NCBI GenBank assembly: GCA_036346255.1
Contig: CM070633.1
Span: 18,848,001 to 18,912,000, forward strand
From: Ampelocalamus luodianensis
Lineage: Eukaryota; Streptophyta; Magnoliopsida; Poales; Poaceae
Length of the DNA stretch: 64,000 nt
Reading direction: 5' to 3'
The stretch's first letter is position 1, and the number at the start of each line of letters is the position of its first letter. The position numbers were made by a program, and so were the translations under genes. The notes under the pieces are model-generated. The model did not search any database. It was not told the origin of the DNA and was given only the letters and a program-made list of their open reading frames with translations. Below are positions 1-12,094 of the stretch, piece by piece.

Positions 1-2649
1 AACCATTCCACTTTCCAACCAGACAGTTTGCAAATGGACACCATGAAAGCCAAAGGAGAAATCACTCGAATGCCCAAATGAAATACTTCTTTTGGTTTGT
101 CTGAATTGGAAAGAATCAAACATGTCAACACAGCACCAACTCCAAATTGCAGAAGAGATCAGTCAACAACACAAAGCTCAAGCGAGAATAAAGAAAACGC
201 TTTGCTACCCAAGAAAACATCCTTTTTCTCAGTTTTCTCTTTTAGGAATAAAATTTCTCTCAAACTTTGGAATTCGAATTCATTGCATACCGCACGAGAT
301 CAAACTTCTTAAGTTAACATCCTCAAGTTATGCTCCAACTGAAATACATCGTCCACACCTTTGTGGAGAAGTTCTATTGGTCCCACCGAACATTCTAGAC
401 AATTTCTTCTACTAACGAAATTAATTTGATAGAAGGCACCTAAAACACCATAAAATGGATCCCACACAATCACATCACCTCCAAGTTTCAAGAACAATAA
501 CTCAAAATTCTCAGTACACACGCTCATGTACTACATCAGAAGAGTTCTATCAATGATCATTCCACTGCTCAAGAAACGTTATTATCTAATTTCTCTACAC
601 AAAACCATTGGGCGACCAAAGGTCTTGCATAAAAATGCAAAGCCCAAAATTTAACCTCCAAGACCTCTACAATGAACTTCTCTTCTAAAAGATAGAGAAA
701 TCATCAGATTAAATTTCGAACATGCCTACAATTCTAACATACTCACTCATTGATATCATCAAAAATCACCCCCACATTCTCACAATACTTTCCAATTGCA
801 TTACTCTGAAAAAATTGATCAAGGTTTCCATACCTTCGATAATCCCCAACATTTCCACATGATCTAAAGTTCTGGAATTTTACTATACCATAGGTTCTAT
901 TTAGTCAAACCACTATTCAGGTTTTCTTCAACGCCATACATTCCATTGGAATCAAATTTCCTCCAAGAGGCATAGGTCAAAACCAATTCATCTCTTACTA
1001 CTCCTCCAATAGCTTAGTAGCAAAATCTCACCACTACAAATTCTTAACCACCACCAAACAGATGCCAAAATACGCTTTGAACACTTTGCAACACAAAACT
1101 GTTGATCCTTTCTCAAAAGAAAGAGGTGAATAAGGACAGGTTTCGTCACACAGGAAAACATTGCTCCTCACAGCGAGCACGAAACCAAAAGAATTATTCT
1201 GAGAATGGTGATCTTGGAAAACGAAAGTTAAATTCGCAGTTGAGGGTACACACCCCTCAACTGGGAATAGAAAATAACAGCCAATAAGAAAAAAAAAGAG
1301 ACATTGCGATTGAAACTCGACATCTCTTGAGTGGAAAGAGCAGAAAGTTTGGGAACGATTCAAATAACCTCAAGTTACAAAACTTGACTTAAATACTCAA
1401 ATATTCCTACTGCACTCTTTCCTTTAACACTGAAATCAATCCTTTGACTAGCAACACTTTGCCACAACGAACAAGATAAGGTCTTTAGTCCAAACCACAA
1501 GAACTAATTAAGGACCAAATACAATTCTTCAACACATCATATTTGCTCAGAACAGTTCAACTATACAGGAAACATGGGATCCAAATGATCTCAGGCACCA
1601 AACTCGAAACGTTTTCATTTATGTGATTTCACGAAAAGCAAGCAGATTATCCTCCTCTTAAAGGAGCCAACATAATTTTCTTTGATTGCAACCTCACGTT
1701 GCTAACTCGGACCAAAGAGCCTTTAAGATTAAAACACACAAATCTCTTAAGAAGCAACAGGACAATCCAATACCTCAATTTATTTAAAATAATTTCAGCT
1801 ACCAGATGATTCATGAGCTCCAAAATATCACTAAAGCTAAACATGAAATATTCTCATCTGAACGATATCACCAAAGGCGATCAAATTACTACAAGTATTA
1901 ACATCAATTTCACAACAACAATTAGAAAACAATTCAAAAGACCCATATGAAAAGAATGGGTTGATTCTTTCTCAAAAGAAGAGGCAAATAAAAACGATTT
2001 TCACCAACTAGAAAATCATTTACCACTCGCAATGAACATATGACCAAGGGGAAAACCAATTAAGCAATGAACTCATAGAACATAAGTGGAGTCCAAAGTT
2101 GAAAGCATTGGCCTCACAAGAAAAGAATATCGAACCTTAACAGATAAGAACAAATGAGCATTCACGATCAAATCACTTGCATCACTGAAGAACCATTATA
2201 ACTTTGCAACATATCGCTTTACTTGACAAACTTCGTTTACCACATAAAGCTTGAATCCCCAAAAGATCATGAACACAAAACTTGAAATTTGATCATTTAA
2301 GAAATATCACGAAAGGCGATCAAATTTATTTCTCTATAACAGAATCAACATTACCCCCACATTACTAACCATTTTATTAACCTCAATAACATACATTCTT
2401 GGTAACATTCAATTTACCTTACTATCACAATAATAAATCTTTCCAAGAGAAACACAACAACTCGTGTCATAAAAAGTTCCATCATAATATAAGATTGTAA
2501 TAGCGACTTGTTCTAGAAAGGAAACCTAGTGCGAAAGCCACAAAGTTGAAACAAAGATCTTTTAACAAGATCATACTGGTACAGAACAATCTCATAAAAC
2601 ACACCAATTTAAATCACTTATTAGATTCCGCTCATTTACCCTTACTGAC
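1..2649 (-). mobile_element. E1 internal region, left segment (non-autonomous LTR element)
   Basis: A-rich non-coding DNA that aligns along its whole length with the internal regions of the complete elements E3 and E4. For example, the start resembles E3 near 41970, and the end resembles E3 near 44275, where E2 interrupts it. It resumes at 22084. It contains repeated motifs such as CTTTCTCAAAAGAAAG and ATCACC-N3-GGCGAT. The short open frames here do not resemble any retroelement or cellular protein and are not conserved between copies. The left LTR of E1 lies outside the window. Confidence 0.8.
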
Positions 2650-2770
2650 TGTAACACCCTGGCCAAACGGAAGCCAAGATGCCACCTAATTATTCTAACA
2701 ATCTACACATTTCGGAAGATTATGAAATAATTATATCAACCAACTGACAGCATTAACATAATCAAGATAT

Positions 2771-2883
2771 GGTGAAGGTATCCTTCCTTCACCTTCTAAG
2801 TTATTTAATACTGAGAAACATCAAAGAAGGTTCACATGCAGAATAAATCAACATCATAGCGGAGAAGGTATCCTTCCTTCTCC
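2771..2883 (-). other. Pair of hairpins with compensating stems in the E2 LTR
   Basis: Two inverted repeats share the same loop (TATCCTT). The first, 2771-2793, has arms GGTGAAGG and CCTTCACC. The second, 2861-2883, has arms GGAGAAGG and CCTTCTCC. The two stems differ at one position on each side and the change is paired (T-A to A-T). Related but less perfect copies occur near the same end of the E3, E2 right and solo LTRs. Confidence 0.7.
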
Positions 2884-3199
2884 AATTAAAGTTTAATTAT
2901 TACAATTCAGCATTAACGAATGTAATATTGAACTAGAATTATGTCTTGAACATGAATTTGGTGATGTAGACAAGTATTGTGTGTCTACTCCCTCCCAAGA
3001 GAATCTCATCTACGATCACCTAGAAATAGACAAAACAACGCAAGGGTGAGTTCAAGACTCAGCAAGTACAATGATTAATAAAACACTTAACAATACGAAT
3101 AAGACATGCTCGGCATCAACATTGGTCATAACACATATGAGTGCATATGAAGACATGACATGAATGCTTAAAATCAAGGGAATGGACTTCACACACACA

Positions 3200-3385
3200 T
3201 ATACCGGTATAGTCAGTGAAACACCCGTCGGTGATCACTCAAACCCGCATCTTAACAAAAATGCGGGGATCCATTTCCCGTATGAAGAACGTTTCATACG
3301 GGTGTCCAACATTGCCCATCTTGGAATTAATGGGTCTTACTCAACCATCCTGGAATTGATGGTCTTCCTCATCCACTCCCGTGGA
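3200..3385 (-). other. LTR hairpin cluster, E2 left copy
   Basis: In order on the plus strand: palindrome TATACCGGTATA (3200-3211); H1 AGTGA/TCACT around CACC-CGTC-GGTG (3215-3239); H2 CCCGCAT/ATGCGGG (3244-3267); H3 CCCGTATGAA/TTCATACGGG (3277-3302); H4 CCCAT/ATGGG (3315-3334); H5 ACCAT/ATGGT (3344-3363); H6 TCCAC-TCCC-GTGGA (3372-3385). On the transcribed minus strand the H6 loop reads GGGA, a GNRA-type tetraloop. Function unknown; the compensating changes between families are described in the findings. Confidence 0.85.
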
Positions 3386-5388
3386 CGGCAAATGATAATG
3401 AATGCATGAAGCAACTTATTGAATAAAACATTATCATCATTTCTATTCATGAATTCAACACAAGAGACAAAACATAGATATTTCACTTCATACTACACAA
3501 AAGTTATCACCGCACGATCATATCAATAACCACAATGCACAACCAGTTCGATTAACAAAGTACTTGCCTTCCGCGTTGAGACGCGTTAGCTGGCAGCGAT
3601 GGCGTTCCTAAACTCGAAGCTCCGCCGCCTAACCAATGAAATACATTCAATAAGAACACCAAAAATACCCATTTCTACTAATCAACGCTATACACCACTT
3701 CCCTGAAGACTCTAGTCGTTAATACAAAACTTAAACTGAAATAAACAATTTCTGTCATAGCTTAATTCTGGACAGCGGCACGGTAATTGACATATCTTAA
3801 GATCTGGAAGTCGAAAAAAAAAGTGAATCCAATTTCTGTAGCTTCTTAACTGACTAACCTACAAAACTCTAGTTGAGGTGATAAACCAATTTGGCCAATT
3901 TGATGGGTTAACAGTTGTTTGAAATAGCAGTACAGAATCTGTCCGAACATAATAAACAGTAGTACTAAAACATCCATAACTTTTAAGCTACAACTCCGAA
4001 TTGAGTGTTCTTTAGCAATATGAAAAGGTTATGGAATTACCTACAATAACCTAGTTGGCACGACATTAAAATTTTGCCTCTAACAAAAAAGTGGCACATG
4101 GGTCGAAATTAAAGATAAAAACTGACATACAATCTGGACAGACTGACCTTCAAACTGGACAGTCACAATGAAAAGTGCATAACTTTTGATCTATAAATCC
4201 AAATGAGTTGTTCTTTATCAATCCTGAAAGCTAGTGATATCACCTTCAAAATTTGTTATGGGCAAGACCTTTGAATCACCCTCTAACTAGGCCATAAATC
4301 AATCTATACAGAGACTGCTAATCCCCGCTAGGATTCTGGACAGCAGATAATAAATCTATCATAACTTTTGACTCGAAAGTCGGAATGAGGTGATCTCGGC
4401 GGCCACCGAAAGCTAAGAGCATCCTCCAGCTATCTCTAGGAGACCAAAATCCCAAATTCTGCCCCTAAGCACATGAAAGAGGGCCCGAAACATACTGGAC
4501 AGAATCAGATTCTAACTCGCAGCGAGTCTGCCTAATCAAATACGTAACCAAATCACCTCTACCAACAATCAAACAACGAGGCTCGGCAACGTTACCCTTG
4601 CTGCAACCAGGAGTAGATGGAAGAATCCTTGGTGGTGATGATCTTCCTCCTTTTCCCTCTTTTGGCGAAGCAACCAACAGCGGGGAAGACATCCGTTACC
4701 CTTGAAGACATGTCGACTCACGAAAACTCCACAAGATCCTCCTTTTCTTCTCTTCCTTTTCTCTTGCTGCCCTTTCCTTCTTGCTCCTGTTGATTTCTTG
4801 GCAGCATTAGCAGACTCACGCATGTGGCACAAAGAATCAACACTTGCATCCAAAGCACATGCGCAGAGCACAAGATCCTTTATCTCTCGCCTTTCTTCCT
4901 TTAACATAGATCATGCGGGCTTTTCACTTGATCTCTCTCTAGGCAAAGCAATAGGGTAGCACTAAAAGCACTAACGTAAGGGACATGCATCATTGCCATG
5001 CATGCAGGTTTGTTCGGCTAGGCTAGGCAGGTTGCTAGCTCTGGCTTGCATGCAAATGTGCAGGAGAGAAAGAGCAGGCTACATGCAGGGCTAGGGGCGG
5101 CTGGTGCAAGGGAAACAAGAAGATGCGGCTGGGGGAACTGCAATGGTAGAGGCGTACGGGAACAAGGAGTGGAGGTGGGTGGCGGCTGCACAGGGGAGGA
5201 AAACTGGGGGTTAGGGTTGAATGTGTCCCCATGGCCCCCTCTCTAGGCCGGCCCCCTCATGGGTCAGGCTGTCGTGGGCTGAAAATCCACATTCCTCTCC
5301 CTTCTTAATAAAATTTCAGAACTTACCCTCTAAACTCCTAAAAACTCTCTAATCCATTTAAGTGATCTAATAAAAACAGGATATTACA

Positions 5389-5400
5389 TTCTACCCCTTA
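5389..5400 (-). other. E2 polypurine tract
   Basis: Directly abuts the 3' LTR. The sense strand reads TAAGGGGTAGAA, the position and composition of the plus-strand DNA primer of an LTR element. Confidence 0.8.
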
Positions 5401-5482
5401 TGCAGTCGACCCGAATTCTAGGTCGAAAATAAATGAAGAACATCATCACATCGAAATGAAACAATAAATTACTCGTACCAAT

Positions 5483-5569
5483 CGTGAACAGACTCGAATA
5501 TTGCTCACGCATACGAGACTCTAGCTCCCATGTGGTTTCACGCTCACACGGGTGCGCCCATGGCACCTC
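5483..5569 (-). pseudogene. Remnant of integrase C-terminal tail in E2
   Basis: About 29 codons read like the extreme C terminus of chromovirus-type integrases, including TTWELESRMREQYSSLF. That places it just before the polypurine tract, where pol ends in an autonomous element. Nothing else of pol survives in E2. The scrap shows that the LARD descends from a coding element by loss or replacement of gag and pol, with the 3' end of pol kept. Confidence 0.75.
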
Positions 5570-8500
5570 AACGGATACCAACTTCTTATGGCCGAATGCT
5601 CTTTTCGACCTCGCCAGTATACGTACGGACGAGACTCGGACGTGGGGTCTTACTTCATGGTCAACGACTCTAACGAAACCTCAAATCCTGAATTTTCGAG
5701 GTTCTCACTAAGCACCAGAACATACTAGACATTGCGTTCCTCGTGTATGGACCCGAGACAGTCAAAGCGATACGCCAACTTCATAATCCCTGCAACTGTC
5801 GAAAATGAACCAATGTACTTGGGCCAACTTCCCCTTTAGTACAAAGACACACAATATGCTCAAAGATCGAACTCTTCATCTAACAAGGAGCACCTCCTTT
5901 AACCAAGAACACAACAGATTTCGCTTTATAAACAGAACCCAATTGAAAACAATGATTTCTCATCACAACCACGAAATGGCAACTTGACACCAAAGGGTCA
6001 AATTAAAAAAACGAAGATTCATCATGAAATTCTTCCGCTTTCGAAGTAGGTAGTTTACAAATAAACACCACACAAGCCGAAAGAGAACCCACTCAAATAC
6101 CCAAATCAAATACTTCCTTTATTCTTTCTGAACTGATAAGAACCACACATGACAATCATAAAGTCAAACTTAATTTCGAAAGACATCCATCATAAACACA
6201 TAGCTCAAACAAGAATCAAGAGAGCGTTTCACTACTCGAGGAAACACTCTTTTCTCAAATTCCCTTTTAGAAATAAAATTTCACTCGAATTATGGAATTT
6301 CATTTTATACATATCACACTAACTTATTTCTCTTAAATTGGCAACCACAACGCCATGCTCAAACCGAATACCTCAACCACACCTCTGTAGAGAGGCTCTA
6401 TTACCTCCACAAAAAGAAAACATACTCATAATTACTTAACAAATGTCTCCCAATGCATCTCAAAATAGATCTCACTCGTAATCACATCACCTCAATCCTT
6501 TACTAATAACAACTCGGAATTCACATCACACACCCTCATGTACTACATCAGAAAGGTGCTATCAATGATCATCTCACTATTGAGAATCCACCCTTATTCT
6601 ACTTCCTCTACACATAATCATTGGGCGACCAAAGTCCTAAAATAAATATGCGAAGCCCAAATTTAACCTCTAAGACTCCTACAATGAATGTCTGGTGTGA
6701 ATGATAGGGAAATCATCAGATTATATGACTAAAATTCCCACAGTCTAACCTTACTCAATCATTAGTGTCAATAGATAGATATATTCTTGACCAAATCGTT
6801 CATTGAAAGATTCTAACTCCAAAAAACTTACTCATTGAAACCAAGCTATACCTGACATTAACTCAACACTTCCTACCATCTCCATAGTTGTCGTAACGAC
6901 TTCAATTCTCATAATTCTACCCACATTAAACTACACCAACACAATTCTTCTACACAGCCGTGTAAGGTACCCAATCATGATACACTCATAAACTGAACAA
7001 TATTTCCCATACTTTAAACAATTTCTAAAGTTTCACTTAACATGAACGAAAGATCTTGAACCACAAACCACTATAGATTCTATCAATTGCAAAAAAAAAA
7101 TATATATATATGCCATTGGTTGGCCCTAAAGACAAAACTTTCTGTTTAAATCGAACCCTCGCCAAGGGTTACTCCAAGAAATCAACTTATCACTCAATGT
7201 GTCTCAAACAACATGACTTCTAAAGTCTCACAAAGTCTCTCAGCTGGTCACCACCAATCAGGTGCCACTATACACTCTAAAGGGTTTTGTAGAACAAATC
7301 CATAATTCATTTCTCAAAAGAAAAGACAATTGAAAACGATTCCCAGCACAAATAAAATGTTTACCACTCGCATTAAGCATATGACCAAGGGAAAAATAGT
7401 CCATTAAGCAATGAACTCGGAAATCATAAGGGAAGTCCACAATTAAGGGCACAAGTCCCGCACGAAGAGAATATCAAACCTCACATGAGAAGAAAGTATT
7501 GCCTTTGAAAATCGGGAAACTCTTATGGGCAAAAGCAGAAAGTTTAGGCACACTTCATATAGACCGCAAGTTACAAAACTTGACGTAAATCTCAAATACT
7601 TCTACTACACTCTTTCCTTTAACAAAAGAAATATTTTTCTTTGATTGAAACATCACTTTGCCAACTCAAACTAAGGAGCCTTAAAGCTCAAATCACAAGA
7701 ATCACTTAAGAACCAACAAAACATTCAAATACATCATTTTGCTTAAACTAATTTCAGCTACCACATAATTCATCAGTTCTAAAAGGCCACGAAAGCAAAA
7801 CTTGAAATGTTCTCATTTAAGCGATATCACCAATGGCGATCAAATTACTTTATCTATGAAAGAATTAATATCAATCTCACATTACTGTCAATTTTAATAA
7901 CATCAATATCATACAGTAATACCAAGAATCATCAAACTTTATTTTACCATCCTAAAGCTTTTCAAAATAAGTACTAGCCACAAGGTTGAAATAAATTTGT
8001 TTTAACAAGATCATACTATGCAAATAACAATCTCGTAAGGCACGCTATCAAGACAACTTATGAAATTCGTCCACCCAGCTGTTGGTATTACGCAACACCA
8101 ACATCAGCTCTCATTATCAATTGAAGTTTGCATTAACCATGTAAGAAGGTGTAGTGCTACTCGATTCACCAACAATCCATCTAGACCTTTAATCAGGTTT
8201 CAACAATTTTAGCACGTCGGGAATAGGTAATTCTAGCATTTATGAAAGATCATCAAGGAATTACCCAACTACGCTACCAAGGACATCAGTTAAGATTAAC
8301 TATGCAACATGCCACTAACCCAACTTAGCATCCCATACATGATCAATTACCTTGTATACTTACAACTTCTCATTTAGCACAACAACCATTACAAAGGATT
8401 TTTAACACTTTCTTTCGCAAAGAAAAGGTTCTGAACTTCAACACTCCAACTACCCCAAAAGAAATGAATAGAATCAAAACTTTATTCAATGAACTTTGTA

Positions 8501-9030
8501 AAAGATAATTTCCTTTATCGAAAATACCAAACAGATAACAAGATCACATCTATCAACAAGAATGGTAGGATTCTCATGAAAAAGAACAATCTTTAATAAC
8601 AACATTTACAAGTAGTAAAGAGAGCTCCATAGTCGAAATGACAATAATTGCCCTGAAAAACAAAGAGGGACAAATTGAAACCCACACACAACCATTTTAT
8701 TTTATTACAATCTCTGATTTAACCCCAACAAGGCATCACAAAAGGATTTTAACACTTTCCTTCAGAAAAGAGATGCACTAACTTCAACACTCGGAATGAT
8801 CCAAAAGAAATACATAGAACCAAGGCTTTCTCATGTTAACGAACTTGCAACAGAAAACTTTCATTAACCAAAATATCAAACGAATACTTTTTTTTCCAAT
8901 AAGAAAGAAGGAACAATCATGGAAATATCAATCTCAACAATTAACAATGATCACAAGTAGTGAAAGCAACTTAACAGTTGAAAACAATAATTGTTTCAGA
9001 GAACAATTCGAGACTTATTGAAACCATCAA
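5570..9030 (-). mobile_element. E2 internal non-coding region, left part
   Basis: A-rich DNA (on the plus strand) aligning with the E1, E3 and E4 internal regions. No frame here resembles gag, pol or any gene. It has recurrent short motifs, among them AAGTTACAAAACTTGA, CTCAAAAGAAA and ATCACC/GGCGAT. The last five bases (ATCAA) are the TSD of A. Confidence 0.8.
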
Positions 9031-11413
9031 TGTAACACCCCAACTCAGCACGAGCCTGGAATGCTACTACCCTAAGCTGAAATACTAAATTTCGGCAGAA
9101 TCTCCTTTGGCTACGAGGATACTGGAGGTTCCACACAACAAAAACACACAAGTAATCATAAACTAGTCATGAAAACAAATTCTAAGATCTAAACATGAAT
9201 CAACGATAATGAGCTAAGTTAATAAATAACCATATGACTTAAAGTTCTCATCTATGTTCTCATTGATCATAAAGATACCATCCATGACTAAATTTATTTA
9301 TTTCAAACCAAAAGATGACAAAAGAGAATCATTATTTCTTATAACAATGAGTCTAAGGTGAAGTGCATTAATCGAGTAGTGCTCATCTACTCCCTCCCAA
9401 GTGAACTTCATCAACGATCACCTAGAAATAAACAAACAAAGCAAGAGTGAGTCCAAGACTCAGCAAGTACGATGATTAAGAAAAACATTCATTCATTGAA
9501 GATCAAACATAACATCATTGGGTTCGATCATAATACATTGGATTACTTATGAATACATGATATGAATGCTCAAATCAAGGAAAATGGACTGCACACACGC
9601 GTATACCGGTATAGCCAGTGAACACCCGTCGGTGATCACTCAAGCCCGCATCTTAACAAAAATGCGGGGATCCACTTCCCGTATGAAGAACGTTTCATAC
9701 GGGTGTCCAACATTGCCCATATTGGAATTAATGGGTCTTATCCAACCATCTTGGAATCGATGGTGGTTCTCATCCACTCCCGTGGACGTCAAATGTCAAT
9801 GAATGCATGCAACACTTAAATGAAATATACCATAACATCACTTCTATTCATGAACTCAATGTATTGAACAAGGCATGAATAATTCATTTCACATGTCTCA
9901 CAAGTTACCAAAACAACTCATGCTAATAACCACAATGCACAAACATCCAAATAAACATGGTACTTGCCTTCGCGTTGCGGCGTTAAGCGCAACGAAGCGC
10001 TCTTATACCAAGTTTCGCCACCTAAACCAACGAAATAACTTAATAAGTATACATGATACCCAGCTCAACTAGTCGGTGTTCTATTTTACTTCTATTAGGA
10101 GTCAATTAAATCCTATATCGCATAGACTGAAAAACAGCGGAGTCTGTCCAATAAGAAAATCCTGGACAGCAACACGGGACTAACATAACTCACAGCCTGG
10201 AAGTCGAAAAATAGCAAACCCAATTTCTGTAGATTCTTAACTGGTCTAACTACAAAACTCTAGTTGACGCGACAAACCAATTTGGTCAAATTAATAGGCT
10301 AATAATTGTTTGAACTTTCAGCACAGATTCAGCCTACCAAAATTCAGCAGAAATATTCAGTTGATCATAACTTCTGTGTTACAACTCCGAATTGAGCGTT
10401 CTTTACCAATCTGAAAAGGTTATCGAATTACCTACAATAACCTAGTTGGGTGAACTTTCAGATTCTTCCAACTTCTCTATCATAATATAGAAAATATACA
10501 GACAGATTAATCACGTCAGGTTTCTGGCAGCGACTGTTAAAACAGACATATCTTTTGACCCATAACTCGGAATCAAGTAAACTCAGTGGCCATCTAAACC
10601 TGACAGGGGATACTTCAATTTTCTAGGAGACACCAAGTTCAAAATCTGTGAATAACAATTTCTTATACAATTTACAAATTGACTGCAGAATCTCGTCAGG
10701 ATTCTGGACAGTCAAGACTAATTCTATCATAACTTTTGACTCGGACCTCGGATTTGAGTGAACTCGGCGGCCACTGAAACGTAAGAACAAGACCTAGATA
10801 TCTCTAGGAGACCAAGCTTTCAGATTCTGCCTAAAAATAACCGAAACACCCTCTACAACGTACTGGACAGAAACAGCTTCTAATTTTCAGCAGGTTTGCC
10901 TAATCAAAACGTAACCAAAACACTTCTAACAACAATCAAACCACGAGGATCGCATCGTTACCCTTGCTGCAACCAGGAGTAGGGGAAGGATTCCTTGGCG
11001 ATGAAGCTCTTCCTCCTTTTCCCCTCCTTTGGCCGAAACAACCAGCAGCCGCCTCGAATCTTTGCGAACACCAACCGCGGGAAACTCCGGAGACCGGTTG
11101 GGGCAGCACCACAGCAGGAGGAGCAGCCACAAGGGAGATGGGGTGGCTCCAAGGCAGGGCGCAAGGGAGGAGAGGAGAGGAGGGAGGGTGGCGGCCAAGG
11201 GGAAAAGAAGGGAGGGTGGCGGCCAAAGAATAAAAGGGGAGGGCTAGGGTTTGCACCAAGGGAGGAGAGGGGCGCATGGGCCTAGGCCCATGGCCGCCAA
11301 GGCTGGAAAGGCTACCGGAGGCCCAAAACCCTCATCCTCTACGAAAAACGAAAATTTAACGCTAGCCAAGTTCCCGATTAAACCTTTCTTTCCGAACAAA
11401 ACAGGGTATTACA
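9031..11413 (-). repeat. Element A 3' LTR (2,383 bp)
   Basis: The plus strand begins TGTAACACCC and ends GGGTATTACA. It is nearly identical to 16435-18836. It contains the hairpin cluster (9602-9786), three diverged CATAACTTTTGA-type units (near 10366, 10545 and 10726) and, towards the sense-strand start, a GC-rich block with a telobox (11244-11252). Confidence 0.93.
9602..9786 (-). other. LTR hairpin cluster, A left copy
   Basis: Same order as in E2: TATACCGGTATA (9602-9613); H1 AGTGA/TCACT (9617-9640); H2 CCCGCAT/ATGCGGG (9645-9668); H3 CCCGTATGAA/TTCATACGGG (9678-9703); two CCAT-type stems; then TCCAC-TCCC-GTGGA, ending at 9786. Confidence 0.85.
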
Positions 11414-11424
11414 TTCTACCCCTT
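11414..11424 (-). other. Element A polypurine tract
   Basis: The sense strand reads AAGGGGTAGAA, immediately next to the 3' LTR. Confidence 0.8.
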
Positions 11425-11499
11425 AACGGAATCGACCCGAATTCTACTCACGCCACTGACACAAGAGCGTAAGTCTAAGGAATTGAAAACAAAATTAAT

Positions 11500-12094
11500 A
11501 CGTATCAGCAACAAATAGGTGCGGATAATGCTCGCGCATGCGAGATTCCATTCCCAAGTGGCTTCTTTCTCCGATTGATGAGACCAAAGAATCTTGACAT
11601 ACTTCGTGGTTTTATTCCTCAAAACCCGCTCGATTTGTCCGAATTTTACTTGGTCGGGACTCAAAAGTAAGGTCCTGTTCAATGCTCAACGGCTCCATTG
11701 GAATTGCATGCTCGGGGTCAAATAAGAACTTCCTCAACATGGACACATGAAACACATTATGAATCCTCTCATAGACTCGGAAGATCCAAACGGTAAGCCA
11801 AATTTCCAACTCTTGCCTAACCGAAACGGTCCGATGTACCTTGGGCTAAGCTTTCCTTTAGTACGAAACGTACTACGCCTTTGGTAGGCGATACTCTCGA
11901 AGGACCTCGTCACCCACATTGAACTCCACTCGCCTCGACATCTGCGTAGCTTTTCGCCGGCTTTGAGCAGCTAACAAGTTCCTTCTAACCCGGCCACTCT
12001 AGCCACGGTTTGTTGAACCCATTCGGACCCAAACCGCCCTCTCTCCCATCGCATCCCAACACAACGGAGATCTGCATTTCCGCCATAAAGGACT
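11500..12094 (-). pseudogene. pol: Element A pol 3' end: integrase C-terminal region, frameshifted
   Basis: Continues the integrase of the upstream frame in scattered frames. Recognisable pieces, from upstream to downstream, are KGKLSPRYIGPF (near 11850), VFHVSMLRKFLFDPEH (near 11740) and SEKEATWE (near 11555). These are the GKL/chromodomain-proximal landmarks of plant chromovirus integrases. At least three frame changes separate them, so no continuous protein remains. It ends just before the polypurine tract, as expected for the end of pol. Confidence 0.85.

Larger units (their letters stand above)
2650..5388 (-). repeat. E2 3' LTR (2,739 bp)
   Basis: On the plus strand it starts TGTAACACCC and ends GATATTACA, so in the sense direction it runs TGTAATATC to GGGTGTTACA. 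It matches 19338-22078 nearly throughout. It holds two short hairpins (2771-2793 and 2861-2883), the hairpin cluster (3200-3385), three degenerate CATAACTTTT units (3975, 4178, 4360) and a GC-rich block at 5030-5260 near the sense-strand start. Small length differences from the other LTR fall mostly at CTG/CAG and CCCG sites. Confidence 0.93.

Noticed and set aside
5046..5246. 66-codon frame identical in both E2 LTRs (5046-5246 and 21731-21931)
   Set aside because: Identity reflects the LTR pair. No start context or family similarity supports coding.
7101..7112. TATATATATA-like run as a promoter
   Set aside because: It is a simple AT repeat inside a non-coding internal region with nothing placed to be transcribed from it.
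11029..11285. Overlapping Arg/Gly-rich frames on both strands in the GC-rich part of the A LTR
   Set aside because: Compositional artefacts of a GC-rich promoter region, broken by indels in the other LTR (18368-18778).
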